DNA of 64,000 nt, from the NCBI GenBank assembly GCA_000827265.1, contig KN834759.1, forward strand, positions 601,666 to 665,665, read 5' to 3'. Shown here one piece after another: positions 10,901 to 21,293 of this stretch. The DNA comes from Collybiopsis luxurians FD-317 M1 (taxonomy: Eukaryota; Basidiomycota; Agaricomycetes; Agaricales; Omphalotaceae). Position 1 is the stretch's first letter. Each line of letters starts with the position of its first letter. The notes beneath the pieces were generated by a model, which saw only the letters and a list, made by a program, of their open reading frames with translations, ran no database searches and was not told where the DNA came from. The position numbers and the translations under genes were made by a program.

Positions 10901-11404
10901 GGCCCACACAACACACTACTTGTGGAGCGACTCAGTAAACCCTCGGTCCAACGGAGAGGAAAATCCCGGGCTGCTCAATATCGTTCATCAGCTGGTCATC
11001 AGTACCTGAATGTTTTCACCTCAAAGTATGGCGTTGTGGGTCCACAGCTCCAGGACTGAATTTCGACGACACAACAGGCAGAGATCAGCTGCTCAGAAGT
11101 GAGAATTTGCTTATATTGGTACTGAATATGGAATTCAATCAGAATATATGCGATTGACTCGTGTAGGTTATGAACAATCTTGTCCTGAACATCGTTGTGA
11201 TTAATGAGACCGAGTTATACGAAGAAGGAACATCAGTTCCCGTTATGTCCCCATGCGTCACATCGAGCTACATGACATACAGGCATGGTTTACAATCAGG
11301 ATGTTTTTAGAACTAACAATAGAATATCAAGTCTGTGAACAGAGATAAGGAGAAAAAGGGAAGTCCCGCTGCTAAGTCCGAGCCCAGTGTTGCATCGGAA
11401 TGCG
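10901..11404. other. Gene-free stretch
   Basis: No reading frame with family similarity or clear splice signals was seen. It contains the 3' side of the phosphotransferase gene that ends at 11405. Confidence 0.35.
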
Positions 11405-12347
11405 CTATTCTATCATTTTGGGAAGAGAATCTGCCCACATTTTGTTAAAGTGGCCTCCGGGACATGCCTTCAAGGCAGCGGCGATGTGCATAGCAAGTTC
11501 TATTGCCGTATGCTGTATACGAAGGTGTACAGGAAGGGCAGCGCTAAATGCGGACCAGAAAGCCCGCTCGATGTCTTCGGTGTTGACAGCAGAGCTAGAT
11601 AGTGGAACGATGATGCCCAACAGCCAAAATATGGCTTCGGCATCGTAGCCCAAGGGACGCAAGTCAATATATTCCCAGTCAACGATTCCGGAAATCATGC
11701 CAGCTTGAACGATGATATTAGTAGGACTGATATCACCGTTCGAAAGTGTCAACGGAAGGCGTCGAAGCTCAGAAGAAGAGCGCAGACGATCGAGGAGTGA
11801 AGAAAACAAAGGTTTCAGGTCGGAAAAGGATTCAACATCTGTATGTGATTCAACCGCGAGCTGGAGCTGGATTTCAAGCAGACCGAGTCCTTGGGCTTTC
11901 TCCCCGCTGTAGGTGTTAACCTACCAACATCTGCTTCAGGGACAATGGCACGAGCCAGAATTGCTCCCAATGATTGGGCAATGAGTGGAATACCGCTTGG
12001 CCCATATTCACGCACATAAAAACAAGGTTTTTCCCTGGAACGCAGGACATAGTGTAAAGCAGCAGCAGCTGGTCTGAATCATCTTTCGTAGACATCAAGA
12101 AAGACCCTGAGGGTACAAGGGAGTTAAAGTAAAGACGAGCTGTCTCCAGATTAGACAGATCTAGAGGTCGGTCGGACGGTCGAACTTGAACGACAAGGGA
12201 AGTCCGATCAACTAATTCAACAGCATACGTCGAGCTAGAATAGCCCTGCGTTTCGAAGAGTTCGACAGATAAAACCGTAATTTGAGTGTGTTCTGTCACG
12301 GTACGGCCCACGAGGGTTGTGTAGTCCTCCTTAGCTCGCCTCGGCAT
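11405..12347 (-). CDS. Aminoglycoside-phosphotransferase-like kinase-fold protein
   Basis: Predicted 283-aa protein of the fungal APH-like superfamily. Exons are 12347-12012 and 11920-11405, with a 91-nt intron (GTGAAT...TTGGTAG). The C-terminal half has the family's Brenner-type motif LSNGDISPTNIIV followed by GIVDWEYIDLRPLGYD, which supply the catalytic Asp, the Asn and the metal-binding Asp. The N-terminal half (VVQVRPSDRPLDL, then a hinge near LLLLYTMSCVPGK) fits the small lobe. The region removed as an intron is itself open in another frame and reads like family sequence (IPLIAQSLGAILARAI). An alternative is therefore a frameshift at the T-run near 12018 instead of an intron; transcripts would decide. 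The substrate is unknown; the superfamily phosphorylates small molecules or proteins. Confidence 0.6.
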
Positions 12348-12917
12348 GATGGAGGTTTGGTGGAGGAACTGATATAATCACCTGATTGCCCGTCGAGTTT
12401 GGAACTTGCAAAGTGTTTGACATGCACTAATCCAGTCGAGCCGCAACTCTGCCGGAATAATCATCGCGTGCTATGTCACATGACGGCCAAAGCAGACTAT
12501 ATCTACCCCAATTAGGCAGCACATACACATTTTTCATTTACAGCGTGGGTTCATTTCGACAACTCGCTTTTGATGCGCTTAATGCTGCTCAAAAATGTCA
12601 CAACCTCATGAAGTTGTTGCACAAAAAGCATTATTACTAAATCTGAAGGCACAATGCCGTAGCCATCAACAGTTAAAGTTAGGCAAAGGTTTCCATTTGA
12701 TTTCAGCTGAAGTTATTCACGGTCCCAAGTCATTTCATAATCGACATCTTTAACCACCTTAGGTTCTCTTCCCACCGATATTCAGCCTCAAGTTCAGTTG
12801 TAGCGAGCCTAGTACATGTAGCACATTCCAAGTATCTACCAGTACGGATGGGCATCAGTATTTCGAGCACCCCGCGGTTGATATACCCTCAGCGCTGAGG
12901 AAAGGCTCAACGACATC
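12348..12917. other. Gene-free stretch
   Basis: It lies between the start of the phosphotransferase-like gene and the stop of the secreted kinase-like gene. No coding feature or repeat is recognised. Confidence 0.35.
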
Positions 12918-14065
12918 TCAGGAAGCTATCATTTCATCGACCACTGATTGGCAAATCGAGCTATACACCATTGTCGCTGCCGCAGGAAAAAGAAGGTGGT
13001 AAGTATCCGTCAACTCGCACGGTTCATTGGAAAAGGTACTCACGACCTCTTGCTCCTTCACCGCATTGCTTACACTGAATAACCCGGGATACCCAAAATC
13101 GATAAGCTGCATGGATACGATGTTGGTTCCTTGCATCACGACCAAGACGTTCCCTTCGTTCAGATCACTGAACAAGGTCCAAAAATCTCATCGTCAGCAA
13201 GCAATAGCGCATTAAAAAAAATATCATGTTGTACTCACGCCATAAGAATCTTGTGCTCCAAAGCCCATTTAACAACCTGATCACAAACCATCTTTTGCAA
13301 ATGCGTCAAGATAGCCGTCCGCTGCTGATGATTCATAGAGCTATACTGATGATTATCTTCCAACAGCTCCCCATGGACCTTCTTCATCAGGATAACTCGC
13401 CCGTGCTCTCCATGCTCAGGCCAATCCGGAACCATCCCGGCATCGATGAAGAGCTGGGGCGTGAGTATTTTGAGCGCCTTCACTTCGGCCCAATCGTCCT
13501 GGTCGATCCCGGTTAGAGCTTTCGCGACCACCTCTGAGCCTTTATGCCCTTTGTAGTCTTTCGATAGTGTAGCAATGCCATCGTTACTGCTCCCTTCGGC
13601 TGCACCCGACAGTGGAGCACCGACCGATACCCCAGTGAGGGCTTTGTCTGTGCAAATCATGTAAGTTGACAAAATCCGTAGTAACGCGTTGAGTCGCTGT
13701 AATCTCAAAACGTACCGAAAACCTTCTTATCCTCGGGCTGGAGAGTGGAGGCTCCATAGAACTCTGTGATCCAAGGTTTCTGAGAGAGAGAGGAAGAAAA
13801 AGGGAAGGGGATGGAAAACACGTCAAATAAACTCCAAGTAAGGAAAAAAAAAACACTCGAATCTTACATCAAAATTACCGAGATACTGCGTCTTGGTTGG
13901 TCCGCCCTCCGAGCTAGCAGACGAACCATGACCACTGCGTTGGAAAATCGATACGGGTTCAAGTCCAGAAGCGGACGCAGGCGCAGCATGACAGGTTGTA
14001 ATCACCAGAGAACCTGCACCGACAACGAAGAGGAATACGGAAATAGACTTTTTGAACGAGGCCAT
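12918..14065 (-). CDS. Kinase-fold protein with N-terminal signal peptide
   Basis: Predicted 306-aa protein from four exons: 14065-13868, 13779-13716, 13647-13239 and 13167-12918. The introns are 88, 68 and 71 nt and the frame is continuous. The N-terminus is a clear secretory signal: basic MASFKK, then a hydrophobic core ending in CHAAPA. The rest has protein-kinase marks: EVVAKAL with a candidate ATP-binding Lys, ILMKKVHGELLE as a hinge-like segment, D225-LNEG-N230 in the catalytic loop, and D247-F248-G249. All key catalytic residues appear present, so an active enzyme of the secretory pathway or cell exterior is plausible. No closer family name can be given. Its neighbour at 11405 is also kinase-like but cytosolic and not similar in detail. 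Confidence 0.7.
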
Positions 14066-15176
14066 TATGAGTTTTCAGAGTCCGGCTCTTCTTTTTTTTT
14101 CCTCTCTGACCAGCGGAGAGAACAACGTGAACGTGAACGTTCGAAAGGGTGCCTCCAACTCAGAGTTAGGCGGGAGGACTCGGTTTTATACCCACTTCCC
14201 GGAATTTGATTTTTGTCGAGCAGCAGGGGAGGCAGTGACAGGGTCGTCATTTGGCAGAGCGGGTAAAAAGAACTACCGCCTGAGATTATGCCGTGCGCAC
14301 TCCGCGTTCTAGACTTGCCGTCATTTCAACTCTTACGAGAGTGAAGAGAGCCTTCGAAAAATCGAGTACCGAATATCGAGCCTGAGTTAGGAGTATCAAG
14401 TACCAGGTATCGAATATCAAGTATCAAGTACCTAATTTATCATCAATTGTAATTGTACGTATGTCAATATATATGTATGTGCTCGAGTTTGGGGAACAAT
14501 GTTCGATGCGCGTGGATTTGTTGCAAGAGACAGAGAGAGGGAAAAAATCGAGACGGTCGAGAGAACCGAAACAAGGAAAAAAAGAAAAAAACTAGTACAA
14601 TATAGTTATAGTACGTACGGTACGTATACCACTCGAGCTATTGGTTAAAGACTTGGACACCACCAAAGAGAGAAAAGGAAATGGGACAGATGACGGACTC
14701 GGAGGAGGGAGGACAGAGGAAAGAACAAAAAAAAAAAGAATCAATCGGAATCGGGTTTGGGGGAAAACCCCAGAAAAAGACGAACGAGGAACATTTCGTT
14801 TCGTTGCATCGGTGAAGAAAGAAAAAGACCGAAACCAGGGTACATAAAAAGGTTTTTGTTTTAAAAAGCGCTCTAACAGTAGCAAAAAAAAAGAAAAAAT
14901 AAGTAGTCGTCGAAAGCGAATGCGAGTGGGAAAGCAAACGATAGCGAGCCGCGAATACTGACAGTCGGACACCGGAGACGTAATGTAAACATGTAATGTA
15001 AAACGAGTCGAGACGAACATGCATATGCGGAATGCGAAATGTGATGAGGAGGGGAGGTGGGGAGGGGGGTTAAAAATCGTCGAACTGGACTCTCCGTCGA
15101 CAGGTGACGACGGCTTCAGATTCAATCCTCAATGCATACCCACATCCCGCCCTCTCAAGTCAAGCACACGGCACGC
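14066..15176. other. Spacer downstream of CDK1
   Basis: This stretch holds the CDK1 3' region and the promoter of the secreted kinase-like gene. No coding region is supported, although long low-complexity frames rich in Ser, Phe and Pro exist on the minus strand. At 14385-14440 there is a short degenerate repeat of the type AGTATCAAGTACC. Confidence 0.5.
14385..14440. repeat. Degenerate short tandem repeat
   Basis: Five or so imperfect copies of a 9-11-nt motif (GAGTATCAAGTACC, GGTATCGAATATC, AAGTATCAAGTACC) lie head to tail. Confidence 0.5.
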
Positions 15177-17714
15177 TCAAGGCTTGTAATCAGCAAAATA
15201 CGGATGTTTCAAAGCCCGTTTCGCTAGAGGGGGAGAGAGGAAGGACCCAGTCAGCGTGAGTAACTCAAATACAGTCCCGACTCTCGTCGAGGACAACAAC
15301 AACAACACCCCTCACCTGAAATCCGCTTTGCCGAGTCGTATATCAGAGTTTGCTAAAACGAACAACGTCCCAAGGACCGCGCAAGTCAGCTCCTCCTCCT
15401 AAACACCAAATAAAACGCACTCTAGACTCACCGTCAACATATCCACCCCAGCTTCATCCAACACCGGGACGACCCCAGCGAGATCCTTGGTCGACCACTG
15501 CGGGAACGTAGGCTTGTAATCCGGGAGAGTAGATACACCGGGCCACATGTTCTCGTTTGGCGTTCCCATGATCCTACGAAACATGCATGAGTGATCCGTA
15601 GCAGGAGAATGAGGCTGAATCGGTGATTTAAAGGTGAGAAGGGAAGGAAGGAAGCTGGGGAAAGGAAGGTGGGAAGCTGAAGGCGGAAGTAGTCGGGAGG
15701 GAAAAGAGGGAAAGAGAGAGCAAAGAGGGAGCTCAAAAAAACCCACTTGAAAATCTTAAAAATCTGATCAATCTCCGAATCACCAGGGAACAGAGGATGT
15801 CCTTGCATTGCCATCTCCGCAAAGATACACCCTACGGACCACATATCGACCGCGGTAGAGTAGTGGCGTCCGCCGAGGAGGACTTCGGGGGCTCGGTACC
15901 ATAGCGTGACGATCTACAAGGGAAAAGAGGCGTGTAGGGGATACGAAAAGAGGCGCGTACGAGTGGGTGGGGGAGGCGGAGGAGAGAAAGAAAGAAAAGG
16001 GAGGCGGGCGGGGGTGGGGGAAAGGAAGAAGAAAAAGCCATCAGCGACGCGAAGGTGGAGAACAAAAGAACGAAACCAAACCCAAACGCACCTCATGCGT
16101 ATACGTCCTCATCGGAATCCCAAACGCCCTCGCTAATCCAAAATCAGCCAGTTTCAGATTATCGTCCTTGTCAATGAGCTATAGCAATTTAAGCATAACG
16201 CGGAAGCGACAGGAGAAGAAAAAAAGGGGGGGAGGGAGTACGAAACAAAAACAACACATACCAAATTCTGAGGCTTCAGATCTCTATGCAAAATCCTATG
16301 AGAGTGGCAGTATAGCAAACCGGCATTGAGTTCATAGAGGAATTTCTGCGTCAACGAAAAGAAAACACGTCAAACGGATCCGAACAGTCGTAAACCAAAA
16401 AACCAAAGACAAGGAGATGAGAGAGATAAATGCAGGCACAAAGAAAACGTTAAACACTAAACAAAAAAATTATACGTCGCACAATGAACGACGGACGTTG
16501 GACGTCGGACGTGAACGTTGAACGTTAAACGTCATCGCCGCCGCAAGGCGGCAGTCCCGTCCAATCCCATCCACTCCTATCCAACCAACCAACCAATCCC
16601 ATCCCATCCCAATCCCAATTCAATCTTAACACCGCATACAGCACACACTATACGACATACGACAAACAATGTACGGCAGACAGCCAAGGACCCCCTCTTC
16701 ACGCGTCAAACGCGTGTTATATGACGCCCACAAGCGTGCAGCGTGTGCAGTCCAATGACAAAATGGCGATATGAAGCAAATAATTCGGCCTTATTAGACC
16801 CAGGAACGGGTGAAGAGCGGGGGTACGAAGCGGTGGGCGAAGCGAAAAATAACAGGGAAATGGGGAAAGAAGCAAAAAATAAGCCAAAAAAATACCTTGA
16901 CAATCCTAGGCGTAATCGGCGTCCTATTCTGATTATTCAAATCAATATACCGCTTCAGATCCACGTCCAAAAACTCGAAAACGAGGTATAGCTTTTGTTC
17001 GACGTGGATGATGTCCAGGAGCCTGTCATCAAAGAAGAACATTCATAAACAAATCAGAAACATGCATGAACGAAGAAGAGAGCCCTTCGGTCAGAGTAGA
17101 TACAGGAGTGGGTAAACGGGAAAGGGGCGGGAAGGACCAACAGACCTAACGATATGAACATCATTCAACTCTTTCAACAAACTAATCTCTCTGATCGCGG
17201 TACTCGGCACGCCCTCGTCTTCAGCTTCGAGTCTGATCTTTTTGAGAGCGACGATGCGGTTGGATTGGTTGTCTTTGGCTTTGTACACGACGCCGTAGGT
17301 GCCTGTAATGTGGTATTGTGGTATTGTGGTGTGGTGATGTGGTGTAGTTGGGCGGTTCAAGGCGGTCACGCGGTATGGCGCGAGGTGAGGGGGGTTCGAG
17401 GTGAGGGTGAGGGTGAGGGAGGCGAACAGTCGTGAACGTGAAATGTCAACAATGAGGTTGAGGTCGAGGTCAATCTCAAGAACAAGAACGAGAAAAAGAA
17501 GAAACAGACCTTCGCCTAGAAAACACACCCAAACCCAAACCCAAACCCGAACCCAAAGTCAGCTATCCACATCACACGCCCACTCAACCAGCTAAACACT
17601 ATACGCACCGACTTTTTCAATCTTGGTGTATCTACACACGAGAGACGAGAGACGAAATCATCATCATCATCATCATCCATTCATCTAGAGAAAGAGAACC
17701 ACTGACCGATCCAT
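15177..17714 (-). CDS. CDK1: Cyclin-dependent kinase 1 (Cdc2/Cdc28)
   Basis: Master cell-cycle Ser/Thr kinase that pairs with cyclins. The model gives 294 aa from 11 exons: 17714-17707, 17631-17609, 17515-17510, 17302-17146, 17022-16896, 16345-16262, 16178-16092, 15913-15747, 15573-15432, 15352-15316 and 15223-15177. All introns are GT/AG and the frame is divisible by three. Key residues are present: the G-E-G-T14-Y15-G loop (inhibitory phosphosites), K33, PSTAIRE 45-51, HRDLKPQN with D129, DFG with D147, and T-loop Thr162 in TYTHE. The first coding exon is 8 nt and the third only 6 nt (GCGAAG). Without the 6-nt exon the glycine loop would lose two residues while the frame stayed open. Intron 5 is 550 nt, long for this window. 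Confidence 0.95.
17510..17515 (-). other. CDK1: 6-nt microexon of CDK1
   Basis: GCGAAG lies between a TTTTCTAG acceptor and a GTCTGT donor. It turns VG-TYG into VGEGTYG and restores the invariant glycine-rich loop. No other way of obtaining this motif was found in the 300 nt between its neighbouring exons. Confidence 0.85.
17526..17557. repeat. Telomere-like CCCAAA repeat inside a CDK1 intron
   Basis: About five head-to-tail CCCAAA-type units (ACCCAAACCCAAACCC, one changed to CCCGAA) lie in intron 2, ten bases from the microexon acceptor on the other strand. They form a GGGTTT-rich tract in the transcript. Confidence 0.7.
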
Positions 17715-17830
17715 ATCCGCCTTTTGTGTTTTGTTAAGTTTGAAAGAGACGACGACGACGTGGGGGCGATGACAGCAGCAGCAGTACTAAGTAGTAGTAG
17801 TAGTGGTGGTGGTGGTGGCGGCGACCGATG
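17656..17830. repeat. Trinucleotide microsatellites at the CDK1 5' end
   Basis: (ATC)n occurs at 17658-17677 within intron 1. (ACG)n, (AGC)n, (AGT)n and (GGT)n blocks occur at 17747-17823 in the presumed 5' leader or promoter. Confidence 0.75.
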
Positions 17831-18535
17831 CGGTAATTGGCAAATTCAGTAGTGGTGGTTGGCAGTCGACAAACAAACGCGAGGTAAATGACGGTTTAAG
17901 TACCTGAATATTAATTTGACAGGTAAAATTCGGGAGACCAATAATCGGTTATAACGGTAAACGGTTGGAAAAAAAAAAAGTTATTGTTGAGTGGTCGCGT
18001 GGATCATGTGTACATTTTACATGTTTGTATACTAAACCCGCAACTAACAACCAACTCAACCGTCAATGCATGTCAACCCCTCAACATACTAATACACCCT
18101 GATCTATCAATAGACTTGATATCTACATACCCACACCCACATACACCCACACATACAGAGCCCACACCACACCGTACAACCAAAACCCAACCCGATTTAC
18201 TCGTACAAAAAACAATAATCCCAACCAAAACAGGCCAAATGATCAATCAACGTTGAATGTTGAACCTTATGTACGACAACCCATAGCCAACCGTGCCGAG
18301 CAAAGATAGATTAAATCAAAAATAAATTACAGCCTGAATACCGCGTCGTGTTACACGTCGTACGCCCTCGACAATGGACCGGAATAACTGTAAACCATCC
18401 ATTACGCGTAAAAACACGCTCTTGGGCGCTCTGCAAATGCAAATCGGAAGAGGATGAGAATCCATTTTCAATTTCAACTCGGGGTGCGAACGTGCACTTA
18501 CCTTGCCCCCTCTCCATTACGCACGCTGTCCCCGA
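17715..18535. other. CDK1 promoter region
   Basis: An 820-bp gap between the GPN1 stop and the CDK1 start. It contains the microsatellites and an AC-rich tract (18120-18180). No gene is supported. Confidence 0.5.
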
Positions 18536-20052
18536 CTACCCCGGCCTAGGCCACCGAATATCTTCGTCCCTCACCCCGGGCCTCTGAGCCCTCGTTACGT
18601 CGATATACTCTCCAGGCCACCTCTCTTCACCTACACTCGTACACTCATCAGCACTCGGTCCCCATTAGACACGTAAACCAAAAAACACCCACTTCGATCA
18701 ATAATATCAATTTCCGTATCCTCATCCTCATCCTCGTCCTCCATATCCCCATCATCCTCATTCCACCGATCCCTCCTAGCAGCCTCCGGAAACCTCTCCC
18801 TATCCACTTCCAAATCCTTCATCATCCGATTCATCGAATCCTCTTTAGCATCTTGAAGGCTCTTCTCTCGAGCCGCACGAGCGCGTTCCAGTTCGGGGAG
18901 GTATTGCCTGCAATATATATATATATTCAAAAAAGAATAAAGCTTAGAAAAACGCGAAAAATTCATACGTTTCATATTCCTCCCTCGAAGCATCCACAGC
19001 ATCGAAAAACTCTTTAATCCCATCCCCCGTCATACTAGACACCCCAACCGCCTATCAAAGATCCCATTCCACAGGTCAGTTCACACCCAAAAGAAACCGA
19101 GAGGGCTCCACACCTTGAGATGCTTATAAAACTCATCCAACACCAAACTCATACTATTCATCAAACTATTCATATACGTCGGCTCACCCTCCGCATCGCG
19201 CGTCCCACCGTGCGTAGCCAGCGCCTCTTGGAACGCTTCGAAATCGTGCATCCATTCTAATGCGAAATCGTGCGGTTGGACGTCGGTTTTGTTGAATACG
19301 AGGATGAAGGGGAGTTTGTTTTTGTATAGGATGCTAGATGGATGGTGGATGAGTAGGATGGAGGTGGTGTGGAGGAATACGGACTGACCTGCAAGCGTAA
19401 AGCATATTGGACATAAAGGTAGCAGGAGCAGATGTCCTGGGCGTATCGATGATATACGCTACTACGGCTGGAAAGGAAGAGGCGATAGCGTCTGTGATGA
19501 TCGCACCGGAAGCGGACCAAGTGAATATTTCGATTTGGCCTGGAGTATCTAGGATCACGTAGCTTTTTTCCAGATTCTCAGATTAGCTAAAAATGCACGA
19601 TGAAGAAACTCAAAACTCACTCAACCGAATCCGACCTCTTCTCAACCAACTCTAAAACCTGATCAAACTTTGTCGTGAACAAATTCAAAGCCGTCACGAT
19701 CCCCCCGTTGGGTCCTAGATTATACCTAAGAAGAGAAGGCATGGCTTGTACTGATACGTTCTGGCCATGACGAAGGAAAGGACTTCTGGACTCACTGTTT
19801 CATGACTTCCTTATAATTAACCGTATCCCTAATATCAATATTCGCTTCGAAGGGTAAAAACGCAACGGCGGGGTCCAGATTCAGAATATAGGGAGGAGAG
19901 TCTTTGGAATGGAGATAGGAATGGATGCGTTGGACAAAAGTGGATTTGCCTGCGCCTGCCATGCCGATGGTGATGATCGTGATCGGTTTCTTTTTCGTCG
20001 TCGTTGAGGATGTCGATGTCGAAGCCGTTGAGCCAGCCGACGTCGAGGCCAT
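18536..20052 (-). CDS. GPN1: GPN-loop GTPase 1 (Npa3/XAB1)
   Basis: Essential GTPase needed for assembly and nuclear import of RNA polymerase II. The model gives 382 aa from seven exons: 20052-19796, 19725-19621, 19562-19389, 19333-19114, 19051-18969, 18907-18693 and 18630-18536. The introns are 55-70 nt. Visible motifs are the P-loop GMAGAGKST (30-38), [11 protein letters not shown], the diagnostic GPN at 90-92 within [14 protein letters not shown], the switch motif [11 protein letters not shown] and the guanine-binding NKTD. The C-terminus carries a charged helix and an acidic run ([10 protein letters not shown]), as is usual for GPN1. The length is close to the yeast protein. It shares a 110-bp divergent promoter with the SRA gene. 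Confidence 0.93.
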
Positions 20053-20162
20053 AGTGATGATGATGAAGAGTCAGAAGAAACTTTTACGTCCGAACACGTG
20101 CAGAGCGCATGAGTCGTTCCCGGCGTCTAAGCTATCCCAACCTTCTTTGTCTTTCTCAATCA
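20053..20162. promoter_or_regulatory. Divergent promoter between GPN1 and SRA genes
   Basis: Only 110 bp separate the two start codons, so both genes must share control sequences. No specific factor site was recognised. Confidence 0.6.
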
Positions 20163-21293
20163 ATGACTTTCGAACAACGGTTCGTCTCCACCCCTTCAAC
20201 TAACCTACCTTCTGATAATCATCCCACAGACGAGCTCAACTCATCAAAAACTCTGAATTCTACCCAAACTATTCCGTCGCAGGCGGCAGCGAACAAGGTT
20301 CAAACACCATCAAAAACCTCGCAGTCGGCACCGTCTTCGCGAATAGGTTCGTTCCGCGTCCTAAAACCACTGCTACTAATACTACTCTCTAATCCACTCA
20401 TCCAATCCAATCCCCCCCTTCTCTACATCAGGAAAGAACTATCCAGTAGTGGCGTTCACGTACCCACTTTTGCTGGGATCAGTGGCTCAGTCAGAGACGG
20501 CGCGAGATCCATCGTGCTTTCGGGCGGGTACGAAGATGATGGGGATAAGGGCGATGTTATGTACGTTTTTATCCTTCTCGCCACTGAAATCTACCCGTAG
20601 CTAATGCTCCATGACATGACCTTAGAACCTACACCGGGACAGGCGGTCAAGTGGACTCTTTCGGCGTAAGTTAACGGTCAACGGTTAACCCCATCCATCG
20701 CATCGCAAACGTTAATCCTTCTCTCTCTCCACTCTACTCCATATAGAATCCCGGACCGCAAGTCCAAGACCAAACATTCAACCATCCCATGAACGCTGCG
20801 CTCTTGGTTCGTCCTTCTCCATCGTCCCTCTGTTACCTCACCCATTTCTCATCCCCTTCCCCCTCCAGAGATCCTATCAAACTCAAAAACCACTCCGTGT
20901 CATACGCGGGTACGGCAGTCCATCGAAATACGCTCCTGCTGAAGGGTATCGCTACGATGGGATGTACAAAGTCACCAAGGTGCGTACATAGCGTACCTTA
21001 GGCGTTAGAACACGCCCCGCTCCGCGCCTTTTCTTTCTTTCTTTCTTTCTGACCCTCATCTCCCTTGTCTTTAGGCTTACCTGGATAAAGGTCTATCCGG
21101 GTTTCAAGTGTGCAAGTTCCGTCTCGAGGTGCGTTTCATCTTTACCTTCACAACCCATCCATCCATTCTTTCTTTCTTTCTTGATCACCCCGAACGACAA
21201 CGTACTCACTCAACCCAACCTCCACAGCGTCTTCCCGGCCAACGACCGATCCCAATTCCACAAGGCTGGCGTGACCGCCGCTCGACAACATGA
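20163..21293 (+). CDS. Stand-alone SRA-YDG domain protein
   Basis: Predicted 197-aa protein consisting of little but an SRA (SET and RING associated) domain, the fold that reads methylated cytosine in UHRF1. Eight exons: 20163-20179, 20230-20346, 20432-20560, 20626-20665, 20747-20806, 20869-20979, 21075-21128 and 21228-21293. The frame is continuous. Family blocks appear in order: NLAVGTVFANR, GVHVPTFAGISGS, SIVLSGGYEDD, YTGTGGQ, KPLRVIRGYG, YAPAEGYRYDGMYKVTK and GFQVCKFRLER. There is no RING, SET or PHD domain, so it may act as a bare DNA-modification reader. The first exon (17 nt, MTFEQR) is the least certain part. Confidence 0.85.

Noticed and set aside
14592..15125. Long minus-strand frames rich in Ser, Phe and Pro downstream of CDK1
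   Set aside because: Low-complexity translation of purine/pyrimidine-biased 3' flank; no domain, no homologous pattern, no splice context.
17640..17760. Trinucleotide repeats as coding homopolymers
   Set aside because: They lie in intron 1 and in the 5' leader of CDK1, outside the coding frame.
19925..20203. Plus-strand frame across the start of GPN1
   Set aside because: It is the complement of the GPN1 first exon with Val/Asp-rich antisense translation.
20109..20600. Long single frame at the start of the SRA gene
   Set aside because: It reads through two introns in the wrong frame in its first half. Only the part after 20432 is coding in that frame.
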